Source: Candidatus Obscuribacterales bacterium
GTDB taxonomy: Bacteria; Cyanobacteriota; Vampirovibrionia; Obscuribacterales; Obscuribacteraceae
Assembly (NCBI GenBank): GCA_019744775.1
Contig: JAIETZ010000013.1
Location: 124,001 to 188,000, forward strand
Direction of reading: 5' to 3'
DNA length: 64,000 nt
In this document: positions 23,959 to 32,989 of the stretch, piece by piece
How the letters are laid out: each line of letters starts with the position of its first letter
Position numbering within the stretch: the stretch's first letter is position 1
Position numbers and translations under genes: made by a program
Notes under the pieces: model-generated
What the model was told of the DNA's origin: nothing
The model's database searches: none
Seen by the model: the letters and a program-made list of their open reading frames with translations, nothing else

Positions 23959-26331
23959 TTGTCTACAAATACCCAAAATGGGGAGATCAAGAGGCTCTGG
24001 CTGCCATTGTTGTTAATGGCAGCTTTGATAGCTATCAATTTCGTCTGCTTCGGCAGGACTCTTGGTGGCTACTATCTCGCCGATGACTATATACATGTTG
24101 CCTATTTGAGCAGAGTGTTTTCAGGGCATCCTGAGCTTTTATGGCAAAACTTTTATACCAATTGGCTGCAAACTCAGGGCACGCAATTCTATAGACCGCT
24201 TATCTCTTTGACTCTGGCATTGGACTATTTGTTTTGGGGAGTAAATCCACTTGGATATCACCTGACAAATACGTTGTATCAGTGTGCATCTTCGATATTT
24301 CTATTTCTACTTACGCGCAGGATGCTGAGAGAATTCGGCGAGCGGCAGGCTACAACAGTTGGATTTTTTGCGGCGGCAATTTTTGCAGCATGTCCCCTTC
24401 ATGCCGAAGTTGTTAGTTGGATAATCGGCCGCGTTGATGGTGTTTGCACGGCGTTTTATCTTGCGGCGTTTTGGTTGTTTATATGCTGGTATCAAGATAG
24501 AAACAAAAAATATCTTTGGTTTAGTCTGGTGGCATTTGTTCTTGCTTTGCTGTCAAAAGAGATGGCTGTTACTTTGCCGCCGACGTTAGTCGTTTATGTG
24601 TTGTTGGCGCATTCGCGGGATACAAAGAACTGGATTGGACGTGTGAAGGAAGCCGCATGCGATACCTGGATGTTCTGGGCGATGCTCGGCGGATTTATGG
24701 TAGTTAGGACATTGTCGCTGGGGACAGTTGCAGGCGGATATATGGGCTCCATCGGCGAGGGACTTAGTGGGTCGTTCTACAAGCGGATGTTTCTTGATGG
24801 ATCTGCTATGCGCGTGCTGTTTCCTTTTGATGCCTCAGTGTTTTCGTCTTTTGATAAGTTGCGAAAGTTGCTGATGAATCTCTATGTCATGAGCGGTGCG
24901 GCGGTTCTATTGAGATTAATATTCAGCTTTAAGCAGAATGGCATAACGAGATTCATTCCTTTTGCGATTTTGTGGTTTGTGCTTTCGATGATTCCGACGT
25001 ATCAAGTATTCAACTTGACGGATAATTTGCAGAGTAGTCGGTTTATTTACATGGGGACGGCGCCTTTGGCGTTGTTGTTGGTTTTACTTGTTTATCCGTT
25101 GGTGGATTTGGAAAAGGGCGCATGCAATGCGCCCCTACAAGGCAAAGTGACGAGGATTGCTCAGTCCATAGGTGTTTTCTTGCTTGCTGGGTTTGTTGTT
25201 TGCTTTGTACAGATTGCGCAGGGGAATAACAAGCCGTGGGTTGCAGCAGGTAGAGAAGTGCGAGCCTTGCGGCATGAGTTAGAAAGGCGTGTTGAGGATC
25301 TTGATCCGAAAAAGAAGCTTGTTCTCTTAAACTTGCCGCAACGTGTGGGTGGAGCCCATGAGTTGTATAACGCTGCTATGTTGTGGATACTCTTGCAGCC
25401 ACCTTTAACGTCTCCCGGTATTTCCGATAGGGTAGTTACTTTTGAACCGATGACTTATGGCGATTCGGAGATATTCATAGTCTCTCGATTGAGACAGATG
25501 ATCGAGAAGAATCCGGAAGGATACGACTTCTATTCATGGGATCGCGAAAGAAATGCGCTGGTGCCTGTGCATTTAGAGTTAGCTTCCGGAGATATGAATT
25601 TTGCAAGCACCAAGTTGACTTCGTTGTCGCCGGAAAAAGATATGTTTGTTGTTTCGCCGGAAATGGAAATTGCTCCTGCAGCTGTTGACTTCGTAGATCT
25701 AGATGTGACTGTGCGCAAGAGCAAGAAGCCTGCATTGCTGTCGCTTTATTGGAATAGCGAGGCGGAACATAATTTCTTGCCACGACGAAGATTGACTCTC
25801 GCATTAGAAGCTGACGGTAAAGCGCATAGTTATCGATTCAATGTATCGGAGCACAAAAGCTGGGTAATGTCCGGCAATATATCGCGACTGAGAATTGATG
25901 TGCCGGAAGGTGCGACTATTAATAGGCTTGGTTTAAAACAAGGCAAATCGGAAATACCTTGCCTTATTCCTGATGATGCCACAGTTCGACTTGATATTGA
26001 AGGCGCTTATCGAATTCCTCAGGGCAAGGCTTTATTTAATTACGACGCGTCTTCAATTGCTCACGCCAAAGACGTTGCTGTGGAAATATCGAAACCGGAT
26101 AGTTGGTTTGAGCACTACACAGGACAGTTGAGAGACCAAGCCTTATCGGATAAGAGTTTGAAAACATGGCGTCTGGGCAAAGTCAAAGGAAGTTTTGAGA
26201 TAGATCCAAATAGCTTGCCGATAGCGGCGTATTACCAAGTACGCATCGCTGCAATTGATGCTAGCGGTAAGGTTTTGGGCTATGTATCCGATCCGATTAA
26301 TTTACAAGTAAATCCAGTAAGGACTAATTAA
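23959..26331 (+). CDS. GT-C-like polytopic membrane protein (glycosyltransferase-like), first of a tandem pair
   Basis: The N-terminal ~450 residues contain about ten hydrophobic segments. The first extracytoplasmic loop has ADDYIHVAYL, the acidic pair used by GT-C enzymes, then FYRPLISLTLALDYLFWG and SWIIGRVDGVC. This resembles O-mannosyltransferase/TMTC-type GT-C proteins, which use lipid-linked sugars. The remainder is a soluble beta-rich domain. TTG 23959 is chosen (GGGAG 7 nt upstream, MSTNTQNGE); the frame open upstream to 23824 is probably not translated. Codons 25116-25140 derive from a dispersed palindromic repeat (encoded GACNAPLQ), inserted in a cytoplasmic-looking loop without breaking the frame. 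Confidence 0.8.
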   Translation: MSTNTQNGEIKRLWLPLLLMAALIAINFVCFGRTLGGYYLADDYIHVAYLSRVFSGHPELLWQNFYTNWLQTQGTQFYRPLISLTLALDYLFWGVNPLGYHLTNTLYQCASSIFLFLLTRRMLREFGERQATTVGFFAAAIFAACPLHAEVVSWIIGRVDGVCTAFYLAAFWLFICWYQDRNKKYLWFSLVAFVLALLSKEMAVTLPPTLVVYVLLAHSRDTKNWIGRVKEAACDTWMFWAMLGGFMVVRTLSLGTVAGGYMGSIGEGLSGSFYKRMFLDGSAMRVLFPFDASVFSSFDKLRKLLMNLYVMSGAAVLLRLIFSFKQNGITRFIPFAILWFVLSMIPTYQVFNLTDNLQSSRFIYMGTAPLALLLVLLVYPLVDLEKGACNAPLQGKVTRIAQSIGVFLLAGFVVCFVQIAQGNNKPWVAAGREVRALRHELERRVEDLDPKKKLVLLNLPQRVGGAHELYNAAMLWILLQPPLTSPGISDRVVTFEPMTYGDSEIFIVSRLRQMIEKNPEGYDFYSWDRERNALVPVHLELASGDMNFASTKLTSLSPEKDMFVVSPEMEIAPAAVDFVDLDVTVRKSKKPALLSLYWNSEAEHNFLPRRRLTLALEADGKAHSYRFNVSEHKSWVMSGNISRLRIDVPEGATINRLGLKQGKSEIPCLIPDDATVRLDIEGAYRIPQGKALFNYDASSIAHAKDVAVEISKPDSWFEHYTGQLRDQALSDKSLKTWRLGKVKGSFEIDPNSLPIAAYYQVRIAAIDASGKVLGYVSDPINLQVNPVRTN
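25116..25140. repeat. GGGCGCAT palindromic repeat, copy 2, inside a coding gene
   Basis: The core GGGCGCAT-gca-ATGCGCCC followed by CTACAA lies in frame within the GT-C-like gene. It is read as GACNAPLQ. Apart from the 3' flank it is identical to the intergenic copy at 41454-41476. Confidence 0.9.
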
Positions 26332-28803
26332 GTGAGTCAATTAGAACAACAGAAAACTGAGTTTGAGCTGGAAAAAGCCACTTTGGATTTGCGGACGTCT
26401 AAGGTGCAAATGATAGTCGGAGCGGTGCTGGCTATTGTCACTTGCTTCATTGTTTATGCGCCGACCTTGCATGTTGGATTTCTGCTGGATGATTTTTTGC
26501 ATCTGGATTATGTCGCACGTGCAGCTCATGGTGACTGGGGTGATTTTGTTCATAACTTCTACGGCAACTGGGCCGGTTCGGACATCATGAGATGTTATAG
26601 ACCACTGTCCTCTACTTCGTTTTTCATTGACTATCTAATTTGGGGAGCTAACGCCTTTGGTTTTCACTTGACCAATACTATTTTGTTTGCTCTTTGTGCT
26701 CTGTTTGTCGGACTTACCACCTTGGAATTGACTGGAGCCTACGGCAACAGGCTAGGTGCTGTAGCGGCACTGTGGGCCGGATTGTTGTTTGCCGTTTATC
26801 CTTTGCACCCGGAAGCAACTGCTTGGGCTATTGGGCGTGTTGATTTGTTGTGCGGTGTTTTTTACTTTGCTTCGCTGTTTTTCTACACACGTTTTCGCTT
26901 GCTGCATGAAAAACCGTATTTTTGGCTTTCACTGGGTTGCTTCGTATTGTCGTTTGCCAGCAAGGAAATGGCGGTTACTTTGCCGGTCGCCGTTGCACTG
27001 TATGAACTTTTGATGGTTCGCAGCAGGACAACCAGAACTCTAAATAGAATGACGTTTGTTGGGACTTACTTTGTAGTATTGGTAACGCTCAGCATCATCA
27101 GAACTTTACTTCTAAGTACGGTTATTGGTGGTTACGAAACGTTGGGTGCTGACGGTCTCTTGAGTATCGTCGGAGTCTTTTTAGATAAAGCCACTCTTCT
27201 CAAGCTATTTGTTCCTATCAATGAAGAAGTTGCAATTGCAACATGGGTTATTCCGGCACTCTATGTTTGCTATGGACTAGTTGCTCTTTTGTTGTTGAGT
27301 CGATTGATTGTGCGTTCGGTTTCAATTCGACCATTTCTATTTTTATTTGCTTGGGCTGTAGTTCTAATTTTGCCGACGTTTCAGGTCTGGCATATTCATC
27401 CCAATCTTGTCGGTAGCCGTCTGTTCTTTCTGTCGTCTGCACCATTTTGTATGTTATTTGCGTTGGCGGCATTGCCGGCTATTGATGTTTTGAGTAAGCG
27501 AGTTGCCCGACTGATGACGCTTGTAGGGGCGGTGGCTCTATCTGTTATTTTCCTTTGCTGGGGCATTTTGCTGCAAGCGAATCTTGAACCTTGGATTGGT
27601 GCAGGTAAGTTGATGTCGGGACTACATTCGCAAGTAATAAAGTTGGCCGCTGAAACCCCTGAGGGTTCGCGCGTTTTGTTGCTGGATATTCCCCGTGACT
27701 ATTCTGGTGCCGGACTTTTAACTAGACCACAGTATTTGTCGTTTATGGCTCAGCAACCTGTTAGCGATAAGGACTATAGTAAGAAACTGATTACAGTCGA
27801 ACCTGTAATCTCGGGCAGTCACGACTTTATCTGGCCGACACAATTTAAGACGTTGTTGAAAAATAAAGCGGTCACCAGAGCCATGATTTGGAACCAATCC
27901 AATGGAGCATTTGTGCCTTGGACCGAAAGATCTAATGGAACAACCGATTACAAATTTGACTTTGCTGCTAACGGCGTCAAAGGTTTAGCTCTTGATCCTG
28001 CAAATACCATCTTGGCTGATGCTAAGTCATGGCATTTGATGTCGACTGTCGTTCCATGCATTGAAAGGACGGCTGATTCGGCAAAGGTCTATCCATCTGC
28101 TAGCGGGTTGATCATGTGGTTGCCTGTAAAAGGACTTGATCCTACAAAGGCAAGTGTCGTCATTGCCGACCTTAGCAAGGAAGATGCCGTAGGTTGTTCG
28201 GCTTGTTTGGGCGGCAAGGTTTCGCTTGCCTGGCAAGTAGCAGGTGACAGCAAAATCCACGAAGCACCAATAATGCATGGGCAACGAGGACATTACGTGC
28301 TGTGGATCGGGCGTTATCGTGCATGGACTTTAGCTGGAAATATAGAAAAGGTCGGTTTGTCCTTTAAACCAGGTGATTATCATGTCGACTTGAAGTCATT
28401 GACTATTGGCAGCGATGCAACAACAGTACCGAAGCTCAGCCTTATTGGAGTAACTGATGTAGTGTCTGCCTGGATGCATACAGTCAGATTCGGTGAGAAA
28501 TTGCAGCTGACCTATGACGTCTCGGAAATTCCTAACGCCGAATTGATTAAGTTGTATGCGACCAAGCCAGGAGTCACGGCAGAAGCAAATGGTGAAGCAG
28601 AAATTGACGCATATATGCCTTTGTCTGCCCAATCTACGTCGATGAACGACTGGGAAATAAAAGGAGTAAAGGGCGTAGTTGATTTGCCGCAGGAAGTTTT
28701 GAACTCGAAAGGTGTGCATCAAATGCGTATAATTGCTCTGGATGCAAACGGTTCGATGATTGGATTCCCGAGTGAACCTATTACGATTAATGTTGCGGAG
28801 TAG
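26332..28803 (+). CDS. GT-C-like polytopic membrane protein, second of a tandem pair
   Basis: This is a paralog of the preceding gene: LDDFLHLDYVARAAHG, YRPLSSTSFFIDYLIWGANA, FHLTNTILFALCAL, IGRVDLLCGVFYFASLFF and SKEMAVTLPVAVALYELL align with it segment by segment. It has the same two-part design, a multi-helix half followed by a soluble half ending RIIALDANGSMIGFPSEP. The start is GTG 26332, directly after the previous stop, with AAGGA upstream, so the pair is translated together. A glycosyltransferase role is inferred from the acidic first loop and topology; donor and acceptor are unknown. Confidence 0.8.
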   Translation: MSQLEQQKTEFELEKATLDLRTSKVQMIVGAVLAIVTCFIVYAPTLHVGFLLDDFLHLDYVARAAHGDWGDFVHNFYGNWAGSDIMRCYRPLSSTSFFIDYLIWGANAFGFHLTNTILFALCALFVGLTTLELTGAYGNRLGAVAALWAGLLFAVYPLHPEATAWAIGRVDLLCGVFYFASLFFYTRFRLLHEKPYFWLSLGCFVLSFASKEMAVTLPVAVALYELLMVRSRTTRTLNRMTFVGTYFVVLVTLSIIRTLLLSTVIGGYETLGADGLLSIVGVFLDKATLLKLFVPINEEVAIATWVIPALYVCYGLVALLLLSRLIVRSVSIRPFLFLFAWAVVLILPTFQVWHIHPNLVGSRLFFLSSAPFCMLFALAALPAIDVLSKRVARLMTLVGAVALSVIFLCWGILLQANLEPWIGAGKLMSGLHSQVIKLAAETPEGSRVLLLDIPRDYSGAGLLTRPQYLSFMAQQPVSDKDYSKKLITVEPVISGSHDFIWPTQFKTLLKNKAVTRAMIWNQSNGAFVPWTERSNGTTDYKFDFAANGVKGLALDPANTILADAKSWHLMSTVVPCIERTADSAKVYPSASGLIMWLPVKGLDPTKASVVIADLSKEDAVGCSACLGGKVSLAWQVAGDSKIHEAPIMHGQRGHYVLWIGRYRAWTLAGNIEKVGLSFKPGDYHVDLKSLTIGSDATTVPKLSLIGVTDVVSAWMHTVRFGEKLQLTYDVSEIPNAELIKLYATKPGVTAEANGEAEIDAYMPLSAQSTSMNDWEIKGVKGVVDLPQEVLNSKGVHQMRIIALDANGSMIGFPSEPITINVAE

Positions 28804-28806
28804 TCA

Positions 28807-29838
28807 ATGAGCGTAGTCAAAGAAGTTAAGGACCACTGGAGACAAGCCTTTCCCGTATTTTTGTTCTTTGGCATATTGCTGTCCTTGATATTCATTTACG
28901 TTATGCGCGGTCTGATAGTCAACCTTTTGATTGCTATTACTCTGGCTGCCGGAATTGCTCCTGTTGCCGAATGGGCTGAAAAAAGAGGAATACCGCGGAT
29001 TGTGACAATTGTCCTGCTCTATATGGGTTTCGGACTTGTTTACGCGGCGCTTGCGTATTTTCTGGCACCAGCTCTCTGGGAGCAAGCTGCTCAATTGTAT
29101 GAGAATGTTCCGCACCAGATGGCCGGACTGACAACTTGGTACAACCAATTGCTTACGATGGCTGGACAGACGCCGGATGCATTGTCCCTTGAGTGGACCG
29201 ACTTTCGTGATCCTGTCTTGAAGATGGTCAAGCAGACATTGAGTTTGACGACTGGTCTTGTCGGACTAATGCTTAGCTTCATTCTTATTCTGTTTTTGAC
29301 AGCATATTTTGTAATTGAAGCCAATCAAATATGGAAAGGACTATTGTCCTGGCTGCCTAAACATCGTCGTGAGAGAGCTGCATCTTTAATTGTGCCTCTC
29401 GGTAATTGCATGGGCGGATATGTACGCGGACAAATTCTAGTAAGTATTTGCGTCGGCTTATTCCTTGGCACGGGATTGAGTCTTTTAGGAGTGCATTATG
29501 CGCTTGTGCTTGGCGCGTTAGCCGGCGTGCTCAATTTGATGCCATTTGTTGGCTCCATGCTGACGGCGTCTTTTGCTGTAGTGGTTGCTTTCAATCAGGA
29601 CCCGATGTTGGGATTAATGACAATTGGTCTATTTGTGCTTGAGCAGTGGGTGGAAAGTAATATCATTGTGCCGCAATTGCTTGGTAAAGCTGTTGACGTA
29701 CATCCGGTAATTATTCTCTTTGCCATCTTAATCGGTGCATCACTGATGGGTGTAATGGGCGCCTTGGTTGCCGTGCCGGTTGTAGCTGCGAGCTTGTACC
29801 TGGCTGACGAATTTTATGTAAAACCGTTAAACGAGTAG
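28807..29838 (+). CDS. AI-2E/PerM-family permease
   Basis: The 343-residue protein has about eight hydrophobic segments and the family blocks GGYVRGQILVSICVG, GALAGVLNLMPFVGSML and EQWVESNIIVPQLLGKAVDVHP. Members include proposed autoinducer-2 exporters and Na+/H+ antiporters, so the substrate cannot be stated. ATG 28807 lies 3 nt after the previous stop, making it third in an operon with the two GT-C-like genes. A dispersed repeat follows. Confidence 0.88.
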   Translation: MSVVKEVKDHWRQAFPVFLFFGILLSLIFIYVMRGLIVNLLIAITLAAGIAPVAEWAEKRGIPRIVTIVLLYMGFGLVYAALAYFLAPALWEQAAQLYENVPHQMAGLTTWYNQLLTMAGQTPDALSLEWTDFRDPVLKMVKQTLSLTTGLVGLMLSFILILFLTAYFVIEANQIWKGLLSWLPKHRRERAASLIVPLGNCMGGYVRGQILVSICVGLFLGTGLSLLGVHYALVLGALAGVLNLMPFVGSMLTASFAVVVAFNQDPMLGLMTIGLFVLEQWVESNIIVPQLLGKAVDVHPVIILFAILIGASLMGVMGALVAVPVVAASLYLADEFYVKPLNE

Positions 29839-29874
29839 CAAGTCTTACGACTCGAACTTCGCATCGCTGCTGGA

Positions 29875-29919
29875 AGATTTCTCGACTTCGGGCTGCGCCC
29901 TCCGCTCGAAATGACAAAG
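29875..29919 (-). repeat. GTCATTTCGAGC-type dispersed repeat, copy 2
   Basis: In reverse complement it reads CTTTGTCATTTCGAGCGGAG, continuing GGCGCAGCCCGAAGTCGAGAAATCT. It is the clearest copy of the family, lying between the convergent permease gene and the secreted-protein gene. Confidence 0.65.
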
Positions 29920-29923
29920 GGGG

Positions 29924-30448
29924 CTATTCTTTAACCAATGTCGCGGACTTGAGGAAGTCTAGCCATTTGGTGCGTTCGGCTTCGCTCAGGAATTGAGTTT
30001 TTTTGACGTAGTGCACCATGTGTATGCCTTGCTCGCCGAGGATGATGCGATCCATTTCGTCTTGGTCGGGGTCTTCTTTGGAGCCATTGAGAACCCATTC
30101 GACAATTACATCGTTTGGTTTGTTGAGGTAATACATGACTTTTACGTTTGGCTCTTTCTTTCTAATTTGTTTGATAAAGCCGGCAGCAAACTCTTCGCAA
30201 TTTATCTTTTCCTGCAATCCCGGATAAAACTCAAAAGTGATGAGTTCCTTCCAGTTCTCGACGTTCTGTCCTTTAGGCACGAATTCTAGGATGTAGACTT
30301 CGCTCGATTTATTTGACCAACCTAATTCCCAATCTTTTTCATCAATGGCAAAATTCAGTTTTATGGCTTCATGCCACTCTTCTGCAATGGATGCCTGAGG
30401 AACCATCAGCACACTTAAGCAGACAAGAATTTTCAGCAGATTCTTCAT
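29924..30448 (-). CDS. Secreted protein of unknown function (174 aa)
   Basis: From ATG 30448 the product starts with a clear signal peptide (KNLLKILVCLSVLMVPQASIA) and a mature domain of about 150 residues rich in Trp, Glu and Lys (EKDWELGWSNKSSEVYILEF, VIVEWVLNGSKEDPDQDE). No family is recognised. The ATG overlaps the pyrD stop as ATGA, so it is translated with pyrD. A longer frame to 30529 lies wholly inside pyrD and is rejected because it would bury the signal peptide. Confidence 0.78.
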   Translation of the reverse strand: MKNLLKILVCLSVLMVPQASIAEEWHEAIKLNFAIDEKDWELGWSNKSSEVYILEFVPKGQNVENWKELITFEFYPGLQEKINCEEFAAGFIKQIRKKEPNVKVMYYLNKPNDVIVEWVLNGSKEDPDQDEMDRIILGEQGIHMVHYVKKTQFLSEAERTKWLDFLKSATLVKE

Positions 30449-31539
30449 GCTTTTATTCTGCCTTCTGATCCGATTGCCTCTGTTATGGACATCCCTTGCG
30501 ATTTGAGCAATGCCGACAACTCTTCGCAAATTTGTTTCGGCAATGTGGGCCCTTCATAAATTAACCCGGTATAGATTTCTACAACAGTTGCACCGGCGGC
30601 AATGTAATCAAAAGCATCTTGTCCTGAAAATATTCCACCTACGCCAATAATTGTTTGATTGGCGTCTTTCAATTTCGCGATGCGACGGCACAAAGACAAT
30701 CCCAAGTCTTTTAGTGGACGTCCACTTAATCCACCTGTACCAATCTGTTCGATCATTTGAGAATTACTGCGCAGAGACTTGCGTGTTGTTGTCGTGTTAC
30801 CGCAGACATAACCGGCAAGATTGTTGCCGATAGATTCTTCCACCATGTCGTGCAACAACTCGTCACTGCTGTCTGGTGACAATTTGACAAACAAAGGCAA
30901 TTTTCCTAAGTTCAATTTTTGCACTTCCGAAAAGATAGTGCCAAGTTGTTTTTTCTCTTCCAGTATTCCTTCTTTGGTATTTGGACAACTGGCATTAATC
31001 GTCACGTAAATAGCAGGCAGATCTTTTACGGCTTTGAAGCTGTGGAGAATATCTTCGACGGCGAGATCACCTTTTATCGAAGGGTCGTTTGTTTTTGCGA
31101 TGTTTATGCCGATTGGTAATGAGAGATTTGTTGTTTTAAGCCGTTGCGCAACAACTTCAGCTCCATCTCCGTTTAGTCCTAATCTGTTGATCAATCCCTC
31201 GTCATCGACCAAACGAAAGAGCCTCGGTTTGGGATTGCCTGCGCTTGGCTTGCCGGTGACGGAGCCAATTTCCGCAAACCCGAAGCCAATGTTTCCAAGC
31301 ATCGATGCCAACAAGCCGTTCTTGTCGAAGCCGGCAGCTAGCCCGACTGGATTTTCCAGTTTGGTGCCGGCAAGATTTACTGAAAGGTCCGTACCTTGAT
31401 ATTTGAGGTCATTTGCAAACAGCGGAAATAAGGAGCCTGCCAAGTGTCCAGCTTCATGCGCCAGTCTGTGTGCGGACTCCGAATCGAGCTTGAAAAGCAG
31501 TGGTCGAATATATTGCTTATAGAAAAGGGCGTGATCCAT
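30445..31539 (-). CDS. pyrD: Dihydroorotate dehydrogenase (quinone), class 2
   Basis: PyrD oxidises dihydroorotate to orotate in pyrimidine synthesis, using FMN and passing electrons to quinone. The N-terminal helical extension of class 2 enzymes (YKQYIRPLLFKLDSESAHRL) binds the membrane. Core motifs are NPVGLAAGFDKN, EIGSVTGKPSAGNPKPRLFR, INASCPNT with the class 2 catalytic Ser, and GVGGIFSGQDAFDYIAAGA. At 364 residues the length is normal. ATG 31539 is used. Note that the window also encodes the opposite pathway, pyrimidine breakdown. Confidence 0.95.
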   Translation of the reverse strand: MDHALFYKQYIRPLLFKLDSESAHRLAHEAGHLAGSLFPLFANDLKYQGTDLSVNLAGTKLENPVGLAAGFDKNGLLASMLGNIGFGFAEIGSVTGKPSAGNPKPRLFRLVDDEGLINRLGLNGDGAEVVAQRLKTTNLSLPIGINIAKTNDPSIKGDLAVEDILHSFKAVKDLPAIYVTINASCPNTKEGILEEKKQLGTIFSEVQKLNLGKLPLFVKLSPDSSDELLHDMVEESIGNNLAGYVCGNTTTTRKSLRSNSQMIEQIGTGGLSGRPLKDLGLSLCRRIAKLKDANQTIIGVGGIFSGQDAFDYIAAGATVVEIYTGLIYEGPTLPKQICEELSALLKSQGMSITEAIGSEGRIKA

Positions 31540-31657
31540 ATATAACAGGATATAACACGCATTAAATTAGCGGTGAAAGCAACTCATAGAATAAAATCGA
31601 ATAAAAAGCATGCGAACTTCCGATAACATATAGGCGTTGCCTTTAGAGGAAGAAACA

Positions 31658-32989
31658 ATGCTTGTGGAAGAACGACTGAGCGCTCCGATTACTCATTCAG
31701 GAAAGGACGCGGCATCGCCTCGTGAAATCTCTGCCTGGGTGATATATCACTTTGCCAACTCAGGTTTTTCCGCAGTTGTGCTGACGGCGGTATTCAATGC
31801 ATTTTTTGTAAATGTGATCGCTAAAGGTGCCGGCTTTGATCAAGGCACTTCCACACTTCTCTGGACATTGGTAATTGCTGTAGCCAATCTCTTTGTCGTT
31901 GCCAGCGCTCCGGCTTTAGGTGCACTTGCTGACTACAGCGCAGCGAAAAAGAAAATTCTTCTAGTCGCCACAATAGGTGGGGTAATATTCACCGCGCTTC
32001 TTTCTCTGACAGCTCCAGGAACAGTCGTACTTGCTTCAGGTCTTCTCATTGCTGCATGTTTGATGTGCGCCACGGCTGAAGATATGATCGCGGCATTTTT
32101 GCCTGAAATTTCCACGACTGAAAAAATGGGACGCACATCAGCCTATGGTTGTATGGCTAGCCACCTAGGTTGCCTGCTTGTTTTGGGACTTTGCTTGGCA
32201 TACGTTAGCTGGGCTCAGTCAATGGGACAAACAGAAGCACAATTTGTGCCGATGACTATGATAATTGTTGCTGCCATTTACGCTGTCTTTTCCGTACCGA
32301 TATTTTTGTGGTTGAAAGAGCGTGCTGTTGAGCAACACTTGCCGCAAGGACAGAGCCTTTGGCAGCATGGATTTATAAGATTGAAAGAGACCATGAATCA
32401 TGCTCGTCATTTTCAAGACTTGTTCCGGTTTTTAGCCACGCTTCTAGTCTATTCAAGTGGAACAGCTACGGTTGTTGTCTTAGCGGCCGTTTATGCGCAA
32501 CAAGTGATGGGCTTCAAGTTGAATGAAACCATCATTATGATTTTGCTGGTAAATCTAACTGCAGCTATTGGAGCATTTGCATTTGGTTTTGTTCAAGACA
32601 AGCTTGGTTCAAAACCAACTCTGGCAATCACACTTGTGCTTTGGTGTATAGCTATTTTGATGACTTTTGTCACCACCGATAAAACAATGTTTTGGGTAGC
32701 AGCAAATCTAATTGGCGTTGCTATGGGTTCAAGCTATTCTGTCGGACGCGCTCTGGTTGGACAATTTTCACCTCCTGATAGAGCCGGTGAATTTTTTGGT
32801 CTCTGGGGATTGGCAATGAAAACAGCAGCCATAATTGGACCCATCAGCTATGGGCTTATTACATATTTGAGCGCCGGTAATCACCGCATGGCTATTGCCA
32901 GCACAGCAGCATTTTTCATCATCGGTTTGATAATGCTTACGACTGTCAATGAGCGCCGCGGACGCGAAGCAGCTCTTACAACGAAGTAA
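31658..32989 (+). CDS. MFS transporter, UMF1/Atg22-like
   Basis: The family signature at the N-terminus is clear: AWVIYHFANSGFSAVVLTAVF, followed by APALGALADYSAAKKKIL and AAFLPEISTTEKMGRTSAYG. About 12 hydrophobic segments fill 443 residues. Relatives include Atg22, a vacuolar amino acid exporter; bacterial substrates are unknown. ATG 31658 with AGAGGAAG 5-12 nt upstream is preferred over an in-frame TTG at 31637. The 3' end overlaps the receiver-kinase gene by 14 nt, convergent. Confidence 0.87.
   Translation: MLVEERLSAPITHSGKDAASPREISAWVIYHFANSGFSAVVLTAVFNAFFVNVIAKGAGFDQGTSTLLWTLVIAVANLFVVASAPALGALADYSAAKKKILLVATIGGVIFTALLSLTAPGTVVLASGLLIAACLMCATAEDMIAAFLPEISTTEKMGRTSAYGCMASHLGCLLVLGLCLAYVSWAQSMGQTEAQFVPMTMIIVAAIYAVFSVPIFLWLKERAVEQHLPQGQSLWQHGFIRLKETMNHARHFQDLFRFLATLLVYSSGTATVVVLAAVYAQQVMGFKLNETIIMILLVNLTAAIGAFAFGFVQDKLGSKPTLAITLVLWCIAILMTFVTTDKTMFWVAANLIGVAMGSSYSVGRALVGQFSPPDRAGEFFGLWGLAMKTAAIIGPISYGLITYLSAGNHRMAIASTAAFFIIGLIMLTTVNERRGREAALTTK

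Noticed and set aside
30449-30529. Longer start for the secreted protein after pyrD
   Set aside because: It lies wholly in pyrD and would hide the signal peptide; the ATGA overlap at 30448 is a better start.
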